DNA of 64,000 nt from DASZIT01 sp963770635 (GCA_963770635.1 CAVYQI010000007.1:186001-250000); one strand, 5' to 3'. Counted from the first letter of the stretch, positions 1 through 8,215 are shown. A program made the numbers and translations. Notes: generated from the letters alone by a model not told the origin.

Positions 1-780
1 ATGGGCATTGCGGCCGCCGACTACAACACCGTGTTCAACGCCTCCAACGTCATCCTCAGCTCGGGCGACCCGGAGTACATCCCGGAGGGCACGGACGCCA
101 TGTTGGCCTTTATGACGGCCGCGCAACAGCTCAACATGCTGATGACTGATTTGTCGGAGTTCCGCAAGGGAGTCCCCACCGACGATGTGACCTCGGCCCT
201 CGTCAACACCAATGTCGACGGTGAGGCGCTGACGGCTTCAGAGATCGCGGCGTTCTTCATCCTTCTGGTCGTGGCCGGAAACGAGACCACCCGCAACGCC
301 ATCAGCCATGGACTCCTGGCCATGACGCATCATCCCGACCAGCGCGCGCTGTGGCAAACCGATCCGGCCGGCATCGCAGCCACCGGGGTCGACGAGATCG
401 TGCGCTGGGCTACCCCCGTCATCTGGATGCGGCGCACCCTGGGCGAGAACGCGGTGCTGGGCGGCGAGGAGTTGAAAGAGGGCGACCGGGTGATTCTCTT
501 CTACAACTCGGCCAACCGGGACGAGGACATCTTCGAGGATCCGTACACCTTCGACGTACGTCGCAACCCCAATCCGCACATCGGGTTCGGGGCGGCCGGC
601 CCCCACTTCTGCCTGGGGGCTCACCTGGCCCGCCAGGAGATCGACGTGATGTTTCGCCAGCTCTTCGAACGCATACCTGACATCGAGAGCGTCGGCGAGC
701 CGGATCGCCTGCTTTCGCCCTTCATCAATGGAATCAAGCACCTTGACTGCAAGTTCACCCCGGTGGCCGTCGCGTGCTGA
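1..780 (+). CDS. Cytochrome P450, 5'-truncated by the window edge
   Basis: This is the C-terminal two thirds of a heme-thiolate monooxygenase. The I-helix oxygen-binding segment AGNETTRN is at about residues 92-99. The K-helix ExxR is E132/R135 (EIVRWATP). The heme-ligand loop FGAAGPHFCLG carries the axial cysteine at residue 204. Bacterial P450s are about 400 residues and only 259 are visible, so the true start lies before base 1 and the ATG at base 1 is just the first codon seen. The heme-loop sequence resembles actinobacterial sterol and fatty-acid hydroxylases of the CYP125/CYP142 type, but the substrate cannot be assigned from this part. No redox partner gene follows. The next 100 bases are non-coding and lead into tRNA-derived repeats. 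Confidence 0.95.
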   Translation: MGIAAADYNTVFNASNVILSSGDPEYIPEGTDAMLAFMTAAQQLNMLMTDLSEFRKGVPTDDVTSALVNTNVDGEALTASEIAAFFILLVVAGNETTRNAISHGLLAMTHHPDQRALWQTDPAGIAATGVDEIVRWATPVIWMRRTLGENAVLGGEELKEGDRVILFYNSANRDEDIFEDPYTFDVRRNPNPHIGFGAAGPHFCLGAHLARQEIDVMFRQLFERIPDIESVGEPDRLLSPFINGIKHLDCKFTPVAVAC

Positions 781-890
781 AGATGTGGGGGTGCCTCATG
801 CGGCACTTCGACCAGCTACTGCGATTCACCAAGCCGGAACGGTCTACGCACTTCGATGAGTTGTGAGTTTGGACTTCGAGTCGTGGGCTG

Positions 891-951
891 TGGTGGGGCA
901 GGCAGTGGTGGGGCAGGCAGGGATCGAACCTGCGACCGAGGGATTATGAGT
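891..951 (-). repeat. Duplicated 3' fragment of tRNA-Met (att-like)
   Basis: Bases 906-951 repeat exactly the 3' 46 bases (anticodon loop through encoded CCA) of the intact tRNA-Met gene at 2674-2749. Directly before it, 891-905 is a tandem copy of the last 15 bases (TGGTGGGGCAGGCAG on the plus strand). The same 15-mer recurs at 2626-2640. Identity stops abruptly at 951/952, inside the anticodon stem. A partial tRNA 3' end in direct orientation to an intact tRNA is what tyrosine-recombinase integration leaves as attL/attR. No integrase is visible between the copies. Confidence 0.85.
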
Positions 952-1313
952 GCTCGCGAAAACCTTGCTTGGTGTGGCGGGCATTTGCAGGTTGTTTCAA
1001 TTTCGCAGGAGAGCGACAACAGCCGGACTGGCGATGCCATCAGCGCGAACCACCGCGACATGATGAAACGCACTTGTTGGGAGCGTGTTGCCGGGATGAC
1101 CCGAGGGCTCACATCGGAAATGGCCGGCCGGCCGTGTTGCCACCAGAGGTCTCGAGGACCCAAACTGGGGACGCCCTCGGCCTGCTTGGGCCCAGGCTCC
1201 ATCTACCCTTGAGCCCGGCTCTCGGGGGCCGATCACCAATGAGGTTGTATCTAGTCGAACACGGGTAGGAATTGTCAGCGCTACATCTCAGCGCAACAAC
1301 TGGAGGCAAGGAA
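952..1313. other. Intergenic stretch, no supported gene
   Basis: This stretch lies between the tRNA fragment and the SRPBCC gene. Open frames on both strands here include translated tRNA sequence or lack a ribosome binding site and any recognisable motif. The last 15 bases hold the GGAGG ribosome binding site (1302-1306) of the following gene. Nothing else was recognised. Confidence 0.5.
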
Positions 1314-1835
1314 ATGTCTGAACGCATCGACCAGGTGACGAGTTTTACCTACACCACCTACATCCAGGCCACGCCGGAGCGGGTCTGGGAGGGCCTCACC
1401 GACCCCGCATTCACCAGACGCTATTGGCGGCACCAAAGCGCCGGTGAGAAGACCTTCCGTTCGGACTGGAAGAAGGGCTCCACCTACGACTTGGTGCACG
1501 AGGATGTCGAGCTCGTCGTGAGCGACCCCGAACAGGTAATCCTCGAGTCCGATCCCCACTACAGACTGGCTTACACGTGGCACACGTTCACGCCCGAGTG
1601 GGCCGCCGAGGTCGGTATGGACGAAGCCACCGCGGACGCCTGGCGGGCTGAACCCCGCTCCAAGGTCGCCTTCGACATTGCAGACCTCGGGCGCGGCGTA
1701 GTCAGACTAACGGTCGTCCACGACGGCTTCGATACCGGTAGCCACGTTCTCGACGCCATCTCTGAGGGCTGGCCTGCTGTTCTTGCCAGTCTCAAAACCC
1801 TCCTTGAGACTGGTTCGGCCTTGCGGACCTCGTAG
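1314..1835 (+). CDS. SRPBCC / AHSA1-type lipid-binding-fold protein
   Basis: The 173-residue protein has the pattern of the Activator-of-Hsp90-ATPase-like START superfamily. It opens with a beta-strand and the motif IQATPERVWEGLTDP, then TRRYWR, a conserved hydrophobic strand ending LAYTWH, and a C-terminal helix beginning GWPAVLASLKTLLE. Such proteins form a helix-grip cavity binding hydrophobic ligands; in actinobacteria many accompany ArsR regulators, but none is present here. ATG 1314 was chosen over an upstream in-frame start because GGAGGCAAGG lies at the correct distance before it. The gene lies inside the 1.7-kb segment flanked by tRNA-Met repeats. The ligand is unknown. Confidence 0.85.
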   Translation: MSERIDQVTSFTYTTYIQATPERVWEGLTDPAFTRRYWRHQSAGEKTFRSDWKKGSTYDLVHEDVELVVSDPEQVILESDPHYRLAYTWHTFTPEWAAEVGMDEATADAWRAEPRSKVAFDIADLGRGVVRLTVVHDGFDTGSHVLDAISEGWPAVLASLKTLLETGSALRTS

Positions 1836-1963
1836 GGGTGCGCGGCCAGAGCGAGGAGCATTCGGTCATCGACGGTCGGGGGGCTAGTCGCCCTCAAATC
1901 CAAACCAAAACCGAGCACGCGAGGCGCCTCATGGCTGAAACCCCCTAAGAATACAACGCCAAG

Positions 1964-2356
1964 GTGGTCGGCGAATTCCGGGCCAACAGCGGACGAGTCG
2001 GGGGCATGTGGGAGGGAACGCCACTTCTGTTGCTCCACCACACCGGCTCGAGGTCCGGTGTGAGCCGCGTCAACCCAGTCGCGTACCTGCCCGACGATGG
2101 GCGCTACTTCGTCTGGGCTGCGAACGGAGGAGCGCCGAAACATCCGGCCTGGTATCACAACCTAAAGGAGCACCCGGTCACGAGGATCGAGGTCAATAGC
2201 GAGACGATTGACGTTAAGGCGGAGGAAGCCACCGGCAACGAGCGCGATCGCCTCTTTGCGAAAGCAGCCGAGCGCTATCCGCAACTCGATGACATTGCGC
2301 GGACGACCGAGCGCATTATCCCCCTGGTGGTCCTCGCGCCCAGACTGGACTCATGA
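1964..2356 (+). CDS. DDN-type F420-dependent nitroreductase family protein, N-terminus interrupted
   Basis: The product matches the deazaflavin (F420)-dependent nitroreductase family (DUF385): EFRANSGRVGG, then LLLLHHTGSRSGVSRVNPVAYLP, then the core WYHNLKEHP and a C-terminal arginine/leucine-rich end. Family members are small split-barrel proteins of about 130-150 residues that use F420H2. The likely original start is ATG 1931, but this frame meets a TAA at 1946-1948 after five codons (M-A-E-T-P-stop); the sequence after the stop (EYNAKVV) is still family-like. Translation could only begin at GTG 1964, which has no convincing ribosome binding site. It is either a recent nonsense mutation, a sequencing error, or a gene using the internal GTG. 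Confidence 0.75.
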   Translation: MVGEFRANSGRVGGMWEGTPLLLLHHTGSRSGVSRVNPVAYLPDDGRYFVWAANGGAPKHPAWYHNLKEHPVTRIEVNSETIDVKAEEATGNERDRLFAKAAERYPQLDDIARTTERIIPLVVLAPRLDS

Positions 2357-2673
2357 GTCTTTCCGGCAGCCGCCAATCAGCAATTGGCAAGGCATCGGAC
2401 CCTGCCGTGTCGATCTACTCGAGCATCGCCTTCGCAAATCCGGCGTTTCGTTCAGATTCCAGTCTCCCAAGAAAAGGGTCTCCGAGCGTTTCTGGATCGT
2501 GCCGCTGAGGAAGCAGGCCCTTCAAAGTAACGAAGGGCGCGATCCATGTTCTGCCAACGCAGGCAACTCCCGTCAATTTTGGAGGAGCAAATGGGACTTT
2601 CAATTTTAGATTGAACCGGTGGGACTGGTGGGGCAGGCAGTGACGGGGTTCAGGACATAGGAGACCGCCGGCC
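2357..2673. other. Gene-free stretch with a tRNA-end repeat
   Basis: No gene is supported between the nitroreductase and tRNA-Met. The only structure seen is the 15-base copy TGGTGGGGCAGGCAG at 2626-2640, identical to the tRNA-Met 3' end plus CCA complement, 34 bases before the real tRNA end. Together with the copies at 891-920 it marks the right border of the possible integrated segment. Confidence 0.6.
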
Positions 2674-2749
2674 TGGTGGGGCAGGCAGGGATCGAACCTG
2701 CGACCGAGGGATTATGAGTCCCCTGCTCTGACCACTGAGCTACTGCCCC
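2674..2749 (-). tRNA. tRNA-Met (CAT anticodon)
   Basis: The reverse complement folds as a cloverleaf: acceptor GGGGCAG/CTGCCCC, D-arm GCTC/GAGC, anticodon stem GGGGA/TCCCT with loop CTCATAA (anticodon CAT), variable loop CGGTC, and T-arm GCAGG-TTCGATC-CCTGC. The CCA end is encoded. The 5' end has normal pairing at position 1-72 (G-C), so it is more like an elongator Met tRNA than the initiator; a CAT tRNA could also be an Ile2 tRNA with lysidine. Its 3' 46 bases are duplicated 1.7 kb upstream. Confidence 0.95.
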
Positions 2750-2880
2750 GCCCCGGAAAACGTACACGGCGGATCACGCCCTGGCCGCTACCCAACGAAT
2801 GACTATTCGGGCTCCTCGTGAAGACCGGTCGATTCAAGGGAGCCGTCTCTGGGGCGGAAGGGAAGTCATACGCTGCCTGC

Positions 2881-3561
2881 ATGCACCCCTCCCAACCTTC
2901 ACTTCGAGCGCTGGCCAGCGAGATCACCCAGTGTCGAAAATGCCCTCGACTCGTTGCCTGGCGCGAGCAGGTAGCCCGCGAAAAGCGAGCGTCCTTCAGG
3001 GACCAGGAATACTGGGGTCGCCCGGTTGCCGGTTTCGGTGACCCTACGGCCCGAGTGCTGATCGTCGGACTGGCACCCGCCGCCCACGGTGGCAACCGCA
3101 CCGGGCGGGTGTTCACCGGCGACCGGTCTGCAGATTGGCTCTATGCATCGTTGTGGCGAACCGGGTTCTCCAATCAGCCCACCAGCGAATCAGTCGATGA
3201 CGGACTCGAGGTGACCGACGCATTCGTGGTCGCTGCGGTCCGATGTGCCCCACCCGGCAACAAGCCAACCCCGGAGGAACGGGATACCTGCTTGCCGTTC
3301 CTCCGGCGGGAACTAGAGCTGCTCGCCGAAGTCAAGGTGGTCGTCGCACTCGGGCAGTTCGCCCATCAGATCATGGCAGGTGAGCTGGGGATCTCACCCC
3401 GGCCGAGGTTCGGACACGATGTGCAGGCGATGGCGCCCAACGGCGTCGTGCTGGTCAGCTCCTACCACCCCAGCCAACAGAACACCTTCACCGGCACCTT
3501 GACCGAGACGATGCTCGACGCCGTATTCATGCGAGCGCGGGAAGTGGCGGGAATCGAATAA
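2881..3561 (+). CDS. udgB: Type-5 uracil-DNA glycosylase (UdgB)
   Basis: This is a base-excision repair enzyme that removes uracil and other deaminated bases from DNA. The sequence shows the family-5 pattern: an N-terminal CRKC pair for the Fe-S cluster, motif A GLAPAAHGGNRTGRVFTGD, later cysteines (AVRCAP and DTCLPF) completing the cluster, and the C-terminal motif YHPSQQNTFTGTLT. Family 5 lacks the catalytic Asp of family 1, consistent with the alanine-rich motif A here. ATG 2881 gives the usual N-terminus; GTG 2818 would add 21 residues. The gene is divergent from tRNA-Met. The next gene is convergent, so it is probably transcribed alone. Confidence 0.92.
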   Translation: MHPSQPSLRALASEITQCRKCPRLVAWREQVAREKRASFRDQEYWGRPVAGFGDPTARVLIVGLAPAAHGGNRTGRVFTGDRSADWLYASLWRTGFSNQPTSESVDDGLEVTDAFVVAAVRCAPPGNKPTPEERDTCLPFLRRELELLAEVKVVVALGQFAHQIMAGELGISPRPRFGHDVQAMAPNGVVLVSSYHPSQQNTFTGTLTETMLDAVFMRAREVAGIE

Positions 3562-3584
3562 CCACATTTCCAGGATCGCACCGG

Positions 3585-4640
3585 TCATGCGCCGGCAGGA
3601 GGTGCGCTGTTTACCAGGAGCGAGGGATCGCCGGTGGGCTCGAGCACGGCGGCCAACTGGGCAGAATCCAGGCTCTTCTGACCGAGGGCAGCGTCGAGGA
3701 ACTTGACGGTATCCGCTCGCATGGCAATGGCGGAAGGTGTGTCGTCCAGGAACGTGTCCAGGTGATCACCGCCGGCTGCCGATACGAAGACCTTGGCCAT
3801 GTTGGCCGACTGATACACCTGGTAGGAGTCGGAATACAGGCCGTATTCGTCGTTGGTCCCGACCGCCACCATCAGGGCCCCCGGTGTGGACGCGTCCCAT
3901 GGCCCGTCCACCCCGTTCGGAATCTGGCTCGACAGCGACAGATACGCCCGAATCCGGTGATCGGCGAAGGCCGGGTTGAGCGCCAGCACCGCCACGTCGC
4001 TACCTCCATCGGAGTGACCGGCCACCGCCACCCGGGAAGGGTCGACCTTCCCGGCGGCGCCGTTGAGCATGGCGGTGATCACAAAGGAGATGTCCTGGGC
4101 TTCCTCGGTAAAGCTGGTTACCGGGGTTCCCGGCTGGGTATCCGTCGAATCGGGAAACGTCGGTGCGGCGACCAGAAATCCGGCCGACGCCCATTCGTCC
4201 AGCAACGTCTCATAGGCCAGCGGGTCGGAGTCCCACCCGTGGGCAAACACCACCAGCGGGAGAGGGCCGACCGCGCCCACCGGGCGACGGATCACGGTGG
4301 TCAAGACCCGACCGGACTGCGTCGGGACGTCCCCTCGTGCCTCGGTGTCCCGGCTGAAGTCAGTGAGGGAGACCGTCTCGTCCTGAACCGCGAACGGTGG
4401 CTGAGGGGTGGGTCCGGGCGGGGTGGTCGAGCTGTTGGAGGATCCGGCTCCCGAAAGGCTGCGAGTGGCTCCTGCTCCCCCCGCCTTGGCTGGACCCTGC
4501 GACCAGTTCTGGACAATCGCAAACGAGGTGGCCCCGGCGACCAGCAGAATCGCCAGCACGATGACCGCTCGGCGGCGCCGACGGCCCGACCGAGATCCGG
4601 GGCGCTCACGGTGGTTGCCTCCGAGTGGCGGTTCCGGCAC
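3585..4640 (-). CDS. Membrane-anchored or secreted alpha/beta hydrolase
   Basis: The 351-residue protein has an Arg-rich N-terminus and one hydrophobic helix (AVIVLAILLVAGATSFAIV, about residues 25-43), then a Ser/Thr/Pro-rich linker and an alpha/beta-hydrolase domain. The oxyanion-side segment is PLVVFAHGWDSDP, and the nucleophile elbow GHSDGG sits in VAVAGHSDGGSDVAV. A His near the C-terminus (AAGGDHLD) is the likely catalytic histidine. The overall pattern resembles the chlorophyllase / platelet-activating-factor acetylhydrolase / PET-hydrolase-like group. The substrate is unknown, but the enzyme acts outside the membrane. The start is GTG 4640. It lies downstream of the histidine kinase gene on the same strand, separated by a hairpin. 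Confidence 0.85.
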   Translation of the reverse strand: MPEPPLGGNHRERPGSRSGRRRRRAVIVLAILLVAGATSFAIVQNWSQGPAKAGGAGATRSLSGAGSSNSSTTPPGPTPQPPFAVQDETVSLTDFSRDTEARGDVPTQSGRVLTTVIRRPVGAVGPLPLVVFAHGWDSDPLAYETLLDEWASAGFLVAAPTFPDSTDTQPGTPVTSFTEEAQDISFVITAMLNGAAGKVDPSRVAVAGHSDGGSDVAVLALNPAFADHRIRAYLSLSSQIPNGVDGPWDASTPGALMVAVGTNDEYGLYSDSYQVYQSANMAKVFVSAAGGDHLDTFLDDTPSAIAMRADTVKFLDAALGQKSLDSAQLAAVLEPTGDPSLLVNSAPPAGA

Positions 4641-4757
4641 CTGTACCCCTGTCTCCCGATCTCCGGACAGCTGGAATTTCCGACCGGATCAGGTCGGTAT
4701 TGATTCCTGGAAACGGTAACGCGTCGCCACGGGTCGCTGGCAGTCGGATGCAAGCCA

Positions 4758-4805
4758 CCGATTGGGCGCTTCGCGTAAAGCGATTGGCTCCGCCCAATCA
4801 ATCGG
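4758..4805 (-). terminator. Inverted repeat between kinase and hydrolase genes
   Basis: GATTGGGCG (4760-4768) pairs with CGCCCAATC (4791-4799), and the outer bases CCGATTG/CAATCGG allow an alternative register. The hairpin begins at the stop codon of the kinase gene and precedes the hydrolase gene. No T-tract follows, so it is only terminator-like and could also be an attenuator or operator. Confidence 0.4.
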
Positions 4806-5634
4806 TCGAGAGATAACCTTCCCGGGCCCGGCTCCGGAGATCGGGGTCTTGGGCCGGCACGGCCACCCTCTGACGCAGCCCCTCGAGCCGGACGGTTTCT
4901 AGTTCGGAGGTGACAGTACGGATCTCGGTGATCGTGCCGTCCAGGTCGTCTACGGCCCGGCTCACACGCTCCATCACCTGAGGCAGGTCGGCCAGATGGG
5001 TAGCACCTTGAAGCGTCATTCCGACGCCGAAAATGCGCTGGATCACCCGGTCGTGAAGATCATGGGCGATACGATCCCGGTCGTCGACGACGCTGAGCGA
5101 TTCGACCTCATCATGGAGTCGGGCGTTCTCGATGGCGATCCCAGCCGCCAGAGCCAAAGCCTCGGCAACGGCCACGTCCTCTTCACTGAAACCATCGGCA
5201 TTCTCTTTGTCCGTCAGGAAGAGGTTGCCGTACACGCTCTCGCGGACCCGGACGGGCACTCTCAGGAATGATTTCATCCGAGGACGGTTGCCCGGAAATC
5301 CGGAGCCTTCCGGAGGTTCCGCAAGGTTGTCGAGGCGCAAGGACTCAGGTTCGGTGATGAGGAGACCGAGGACCCCACTTCCGTCGGGGCGGAATCCAAT
5401 CTCGCCTTCTTCGGCGTTGCTCAAGCTGACAGTGAGGAACTGCTCCAGCGTCGTCCCAGCCTTGTTCAGGACCCCAAGGGCACCATAATTCGCTTGGGCC
5501 AGGGAAAGCGCCTCTTCAAGCAGATGACGAAGAAGGATCGGTAGCTCCAATTTTGACTCGATCATCAAAACTGCCTCCACCAGTCGACGGAGCTTGACTG
5601 GGTCGTCGATCCGGCGATCGGGCAGGTCTTTCAT
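4798..5634 (-). CDS. GAF-domain histidine kinase lacking the ATPase domain
   Basis: The N-terminal helix is followed by a GAF sensor domain (about residues 28-175, ending AEALALAAGIAIENARLHDE). A HisKA_3 dimerisation region follows, with the phosphoacceptor motif DRIAHDLHDRVIQRIFGVG. This order is that of DevS/DosT-type oxygen or redox sensors. The protein ends at 278 residues, only about 60 past the H-box, and no HATPase_c N/G boxes are present, so it cannot autophosphorylate by itself as read. It may work with another kinase, act as a competitor, or be a 3'-truncated gene. It is divergent from the NarL-type regulator starting at 5867, with a 232-base shared promoter region, so the two are probable partners. 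Confidence 0.85.
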   Translation of the reverse strand: MKDLPDRRIDDPVKLRRLVEAVLMIESKLELPILLRHLLEEALSLAQANYGALGVLNKAGTTLEQFLTVSLSNAEEGEIGFRPDGSGVLGLLITEPESLRLDNLAEPPEGSGFPGNRPRMKSFLRVPVRVRESVYGNLFLTDKENADGFSEEDVAVAEALALAAGIAIENARLHDEVESLSVVDDRDRIAHDLHDRVIQRIFGVGMTLQGATHLADLPQVMERVSRAVDDLDGTITEIRTVTSELETVRLEGLRQRVAVPAQDPDLRSRAREGYLSTD

Positions 5635-5866
5635 GGTGCGGGCCGGTGCTGACGGGGAGCTGGATCGATTCCCGGGACCTCGATCCCAGCCCAGCCGGAA
5701 ACTCTGACGTCGGGCAACAACGTCTCTGGGCCCTTTCCCTGAGCCCAGAGGTCCGAGGTGTCAGGCATGACCTGATCCCAAACCCCTCGGGGGGCCCGGT
5801 GGGCAAAACGACCTGGATGCAGTGTCTGATTCACGCCGGGGCACATCGCCCTGCCACAATGGAGTC

Positions 5867-6520
5867 GTGACAATTCGCGTATTCCTTCTCGATGACCAGG
5901 AACTGGTGCGGGTCGGCATTCGCACCTTGCTCGAGAGCGACGATGAGATTCGAGTCGTCGGCGAGGCTTCGAGCGTTACTGAAGCTCTGTCCCGGATCCC
6001 GCTGGCTCGGCCCGATGTCGCTATCCTCGACGTCCTCCTGGAGGACGGGAATGGCATCGAGGTCTGCCGAGATGTGCGGTCGACAATGCCGGACTTGGCC
6101 GTCCTGATGCTGACGAGCTTCGCCGACGACGAAGCCCTCTACGCCAGCGCCATGGCCGGTGCTGCTGGATATGTGCTCAAGCAAATCAAGGCTCGCGATC
6201 TCGTAGATGACGTGAAGAAGGTGGCCGCAGGAACTTCCCTCATGAGTCCGAAGGAAGTCGCGGCGGTTTTCGAACGACTTTCCAACCCGGACAATTCCGA
6301 CCCTGTGCTCAGCTCCCTCTCCCCGCAGGAACGCCGGGTTCTGGACCTCATCGCCGAAGGAAAATCCAACCGGGTCATTGCAGACGAGCTCTTCCTCAGC
6401 GAAAAGACAATCAAGAACACCGTCACCCGCCTGCTGGCCAAACTCAACATGTCCAACCGAACCGAAGCGGCAATCCTCGCGATCAGACGTCAACCCGGGT
6501 CCCCCGGCGCAGATGGGTAG
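5867..6520 (+). CDS. NarL/FixJ-family response regulator
   Basis: The receiver domain begins IRVFLLDDQELVRVGIRTLLES with the acidic pair DD. The phospho-acceptor Asp is in DVAILDVLLEDGNG, the conserved Thr/Ser position in LMLTSF, and the Lys in YVLKQIKARDL. A LuxR-type helix-turn-helix follows (LSPQERRVLDLIAEGKSNRVIADELFLSEKTIKNTVTRLL, given here only as the motif position, about residues 150-190). Size and motifs match DevR/DosR-like regulators. The start GTG 5867 aligns with family N-termini, and an in-frame start 45 bases upstream would add unrelated residues. It is divergently paired with the truncated GAF histidine kinase, its probable cognate sensor. Confidence 0.93.
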   Translation: MTIRVFLLDDQELVRVGIRTLLESDDEIRVVGEASSVTEALSRIPLARPDVAILDVLLEDGNGIEVCRDVRSTMPDLAVLMLTSFADDEALYASAMAGAAGYVLKQIKARDLVDDVKKVAAGTSLMSPKEVAAVFERLSNPDNSDPVLSSLSPQERRVLDLIAEGKSNRVIADELFLSEKTIKNTVTRLLAKLNMSNRTEAAILAIRRQPGSPGADG

Positions 6521-6575
6521 CCCGACCTGACCTCTGCGTATGGAGGGGAGAGGGCATTCGGCATTGATGGCTCCT

Positions 6576-6803
6576 CTACAGATTGAAGAGGTTGCCGGCC
6601 AGGTCATAGCCGAGCGTGGACTCGAAGCTCGACTCGGTCATCGTGCCGGTCACATCCAAAACGGGGTGCTCGTTGTTGCCACTGACCTTCCCCGGGACGA
6701 ATACAACCGGGAACACGAAGGACCCCTGCATTTGCGACTGAGACGGTGGCCCGAGATTTGCGCATTGGTCCTCTTCAACGAACGGCCGCTCAGGGAAGGG
6801 GTC
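6576..6803 (-). pseudogene. Possible 3' remnant of a secreted-protein gene
   Basis: On the minus strand an open frame from 6803 to the TAG at 6576-6578 encodes a protein-like sequence rich in hydrophobic and Gly/Thr residues (QGSFVFPVVFVPGKVSGNNE, then a short C-terminus ending LAGNLFNL). The frame is closed upstream by a TGA and has no ribosome binding site. The internal ATG at 6731 would give only 51 residues. Residue composition looks coding, unlike the opposite frames. No family was recognised. It could be the tail of a decayed gene or chance. Confidence 0.3.
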
Positions 6804-6806
6804 TCA

Positions 6807-7276
6807 TCTGTGCCGGCAATCTCTAGATATCCCTCTGAGTCGGTTGACACATTCAGTATGCGGCAGCCGAGAGCGATATCTATGGGGAACTAAGTCCCTA
6901 TTTCCTCGGACCAGACCGAATCCTTGCGCTGCGAGGTGTCCAACGAAGCGACCCACCACCGCCAGCCACGAAGGACGGTGTACCCCACTGCCGGGCTCAA
7001 TATGTGTTCCGGCAGTTGAATTTTCGTCGTCTCACGCGTCGCTCGAACAGCTCCTGAGTGGAACGGGACCGGGGGAGTTGATCATGGAATCGAGTGACCG
7101 TATGCGCGTCGGCGGGGTGCAGTTGGCGCGTCGGGACTTTGGTCCCTAGCTACACGAATTCTTCGTCTGCCACACTGACTCAGACATCTTGAACTCTTGA
7201 GCAAGGGGTGTTTAAACGGGTGGAGGTCTGGCAGGGCTTCCACGGGCATCACCATCGCAGGACCGTGGAGGACGAC
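6807..7276. other. Leader region of the polysaccharide locus
   Basis: No gene is supported here. The stretch contains a small perfect hairpin GGGAC-TTTG-GTCCC near 7134-7147. The GGAGG ribosome binding site (7266-7270) of the first glycosyltransferase gene lies at its end. I looked for and did not find a second GEMM-type riboswitch here. Confidence 0.5.
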
Positions 7277-8215
7277 GTGACGCAGACCGAAGTGTTGGCC
7301 GTAACACCCAACGAAGTGTGGCAAATGAAGCCATACCGGCTCAACGATGACGAGCCCGCAGTGCGCGCGGCTCTTGGCCAAATTGACCGGACACCCCAGG
7401 TTCTACTGGGAGGAGGCCGGTCCGAACCGACGGTCAGCGTGGTGATCCCAGCCATGAACGAGGCCCTCAACCTGCCCGCAGTGTTTGCCGCTTTGGACCC
7501 TGACCTCCACGAGGTGATCCTGGTCGACGGAAACTCCACCGACGACACCGTTGAGGAGGCCCGCCGCCTTCGCCCTGACATCATCATCATGGGCCAGAAC
7601 CGAAAGGGGAAGGGAAACGCACTCGCCTGCGGCTTCAAGGCGGCCTCGGGGGACTACATCGTGATGCTCGACGCCGACGGATCGACAGATCCGGCGGAGA
7701 TCCCTCGTTTCGTGACTGCCCTCAAAGAGGGAGCCGACTTCGTGAAGGGCTCCCGCTTCTTGCCAGGGGGCGGCAGCAGCGATATCAGCCGGCTCCGACA
7801 AATGGGGAACTTCTGGTTGAACAAGATTGTCAATCTCCTTTACGGCACCCGCTATACAGACCTGTGCTACGGCTACAACGCCTTCCGTCGCCAATCCCTC
7901 TCGTCAATGGATCTCGATAGAGGTCACATTGAGGGCATCGATGAGGGCGCCATGCTGTGGGGTGACGGCTTCGAGGTAGAGACGTTGATCAACGTGCGTG
8001 TCGCAAAGGCTGGCCTGCGGGTGGCTGAGATCCCGAGCTTCGAACATGAACGCTGCCACGGTACTTCCAACCTCAATGCGTTTTCCGACGGGATCCGAGT
8101 GCTGCGAACCATTTACGCCGAACGCAAGCGCGGCGCACGTCGCACGGCTGTAGCAGTTCGGGCATCTCAACAACAAGAAGGGGCTTTCGCTCCGATCATG
8201 AGCGCGGCTGCCTGA
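7277..8215 (+). CDS. GT2 glycosyltransferase, dolichol-phosphate-mannose-synthase-like
   Basis: This is an inverting family-2 glycosyltransferase without a membrane domain. The GT-A fold is shown by the nucleotide-binding start SVVIPAMNEALNLP, VILVDGNSTDDTVE, the KGKGNAL segment, and the metal-binding DxD in YIVMLDADGS. The acceptor-side region is TDLCYGYNAFRRQ, followed by GFEVETLINVRVAKAGL, and the C-terminal family signature is near SNLNAFSDGIRVLRT. Proteins of this type move a sugar from a nucleotide donor to a lipid phosphate or to a growing glycan. GTG 7277 was chosen because GGAGGACGAC precedes it. It is the first intact gene of the surface-polysaccharide locus and the apparent relative of the decayed copy at 8490-8857. 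Confidence 0.92.
   Translation: MTQTEVLAVTPNEVWQMKPYRLNDDEPAVRAALGQIDRTPQVLLGGGRSEPTVSVVIPAMNEALNLPAVFAALDPDLHEVILVDGNSTDDTVEEARRLRPDIIIMGQNRKGKGNALACGFKAASGDYIVMLDADGSTDPAEIPRFVTALKEGADFVKGSRFLPGGGSSDISRLRQMGNFWLNKIVNLLYGTRYTDLCYGYNAFRRQSLSSMDLDRGHIEGIDEGAMLWGDGFEVETLINVRVAKAGLRVAEIPSFEHERCHGTSNLNAFSDGIRVLRTIYAERKRGARRTAVAVRASQQQEGAFAPIMSAAA

Noticed and set aside
816..1212. Overlapping frames of about 120 codons on both strands next to the tRNA fragment
   Set aside because: They translate through the tRNA-derived repeat (R-S-Q-V-R-S-L-P-A-P type sequence) and lack ribosome binding sites and homology-like features.
951..2674. A complete integrative element with integrase
   Set aside because: No integrase, excisionase or replication gene is encoded in the segment; only border repeats support integration.
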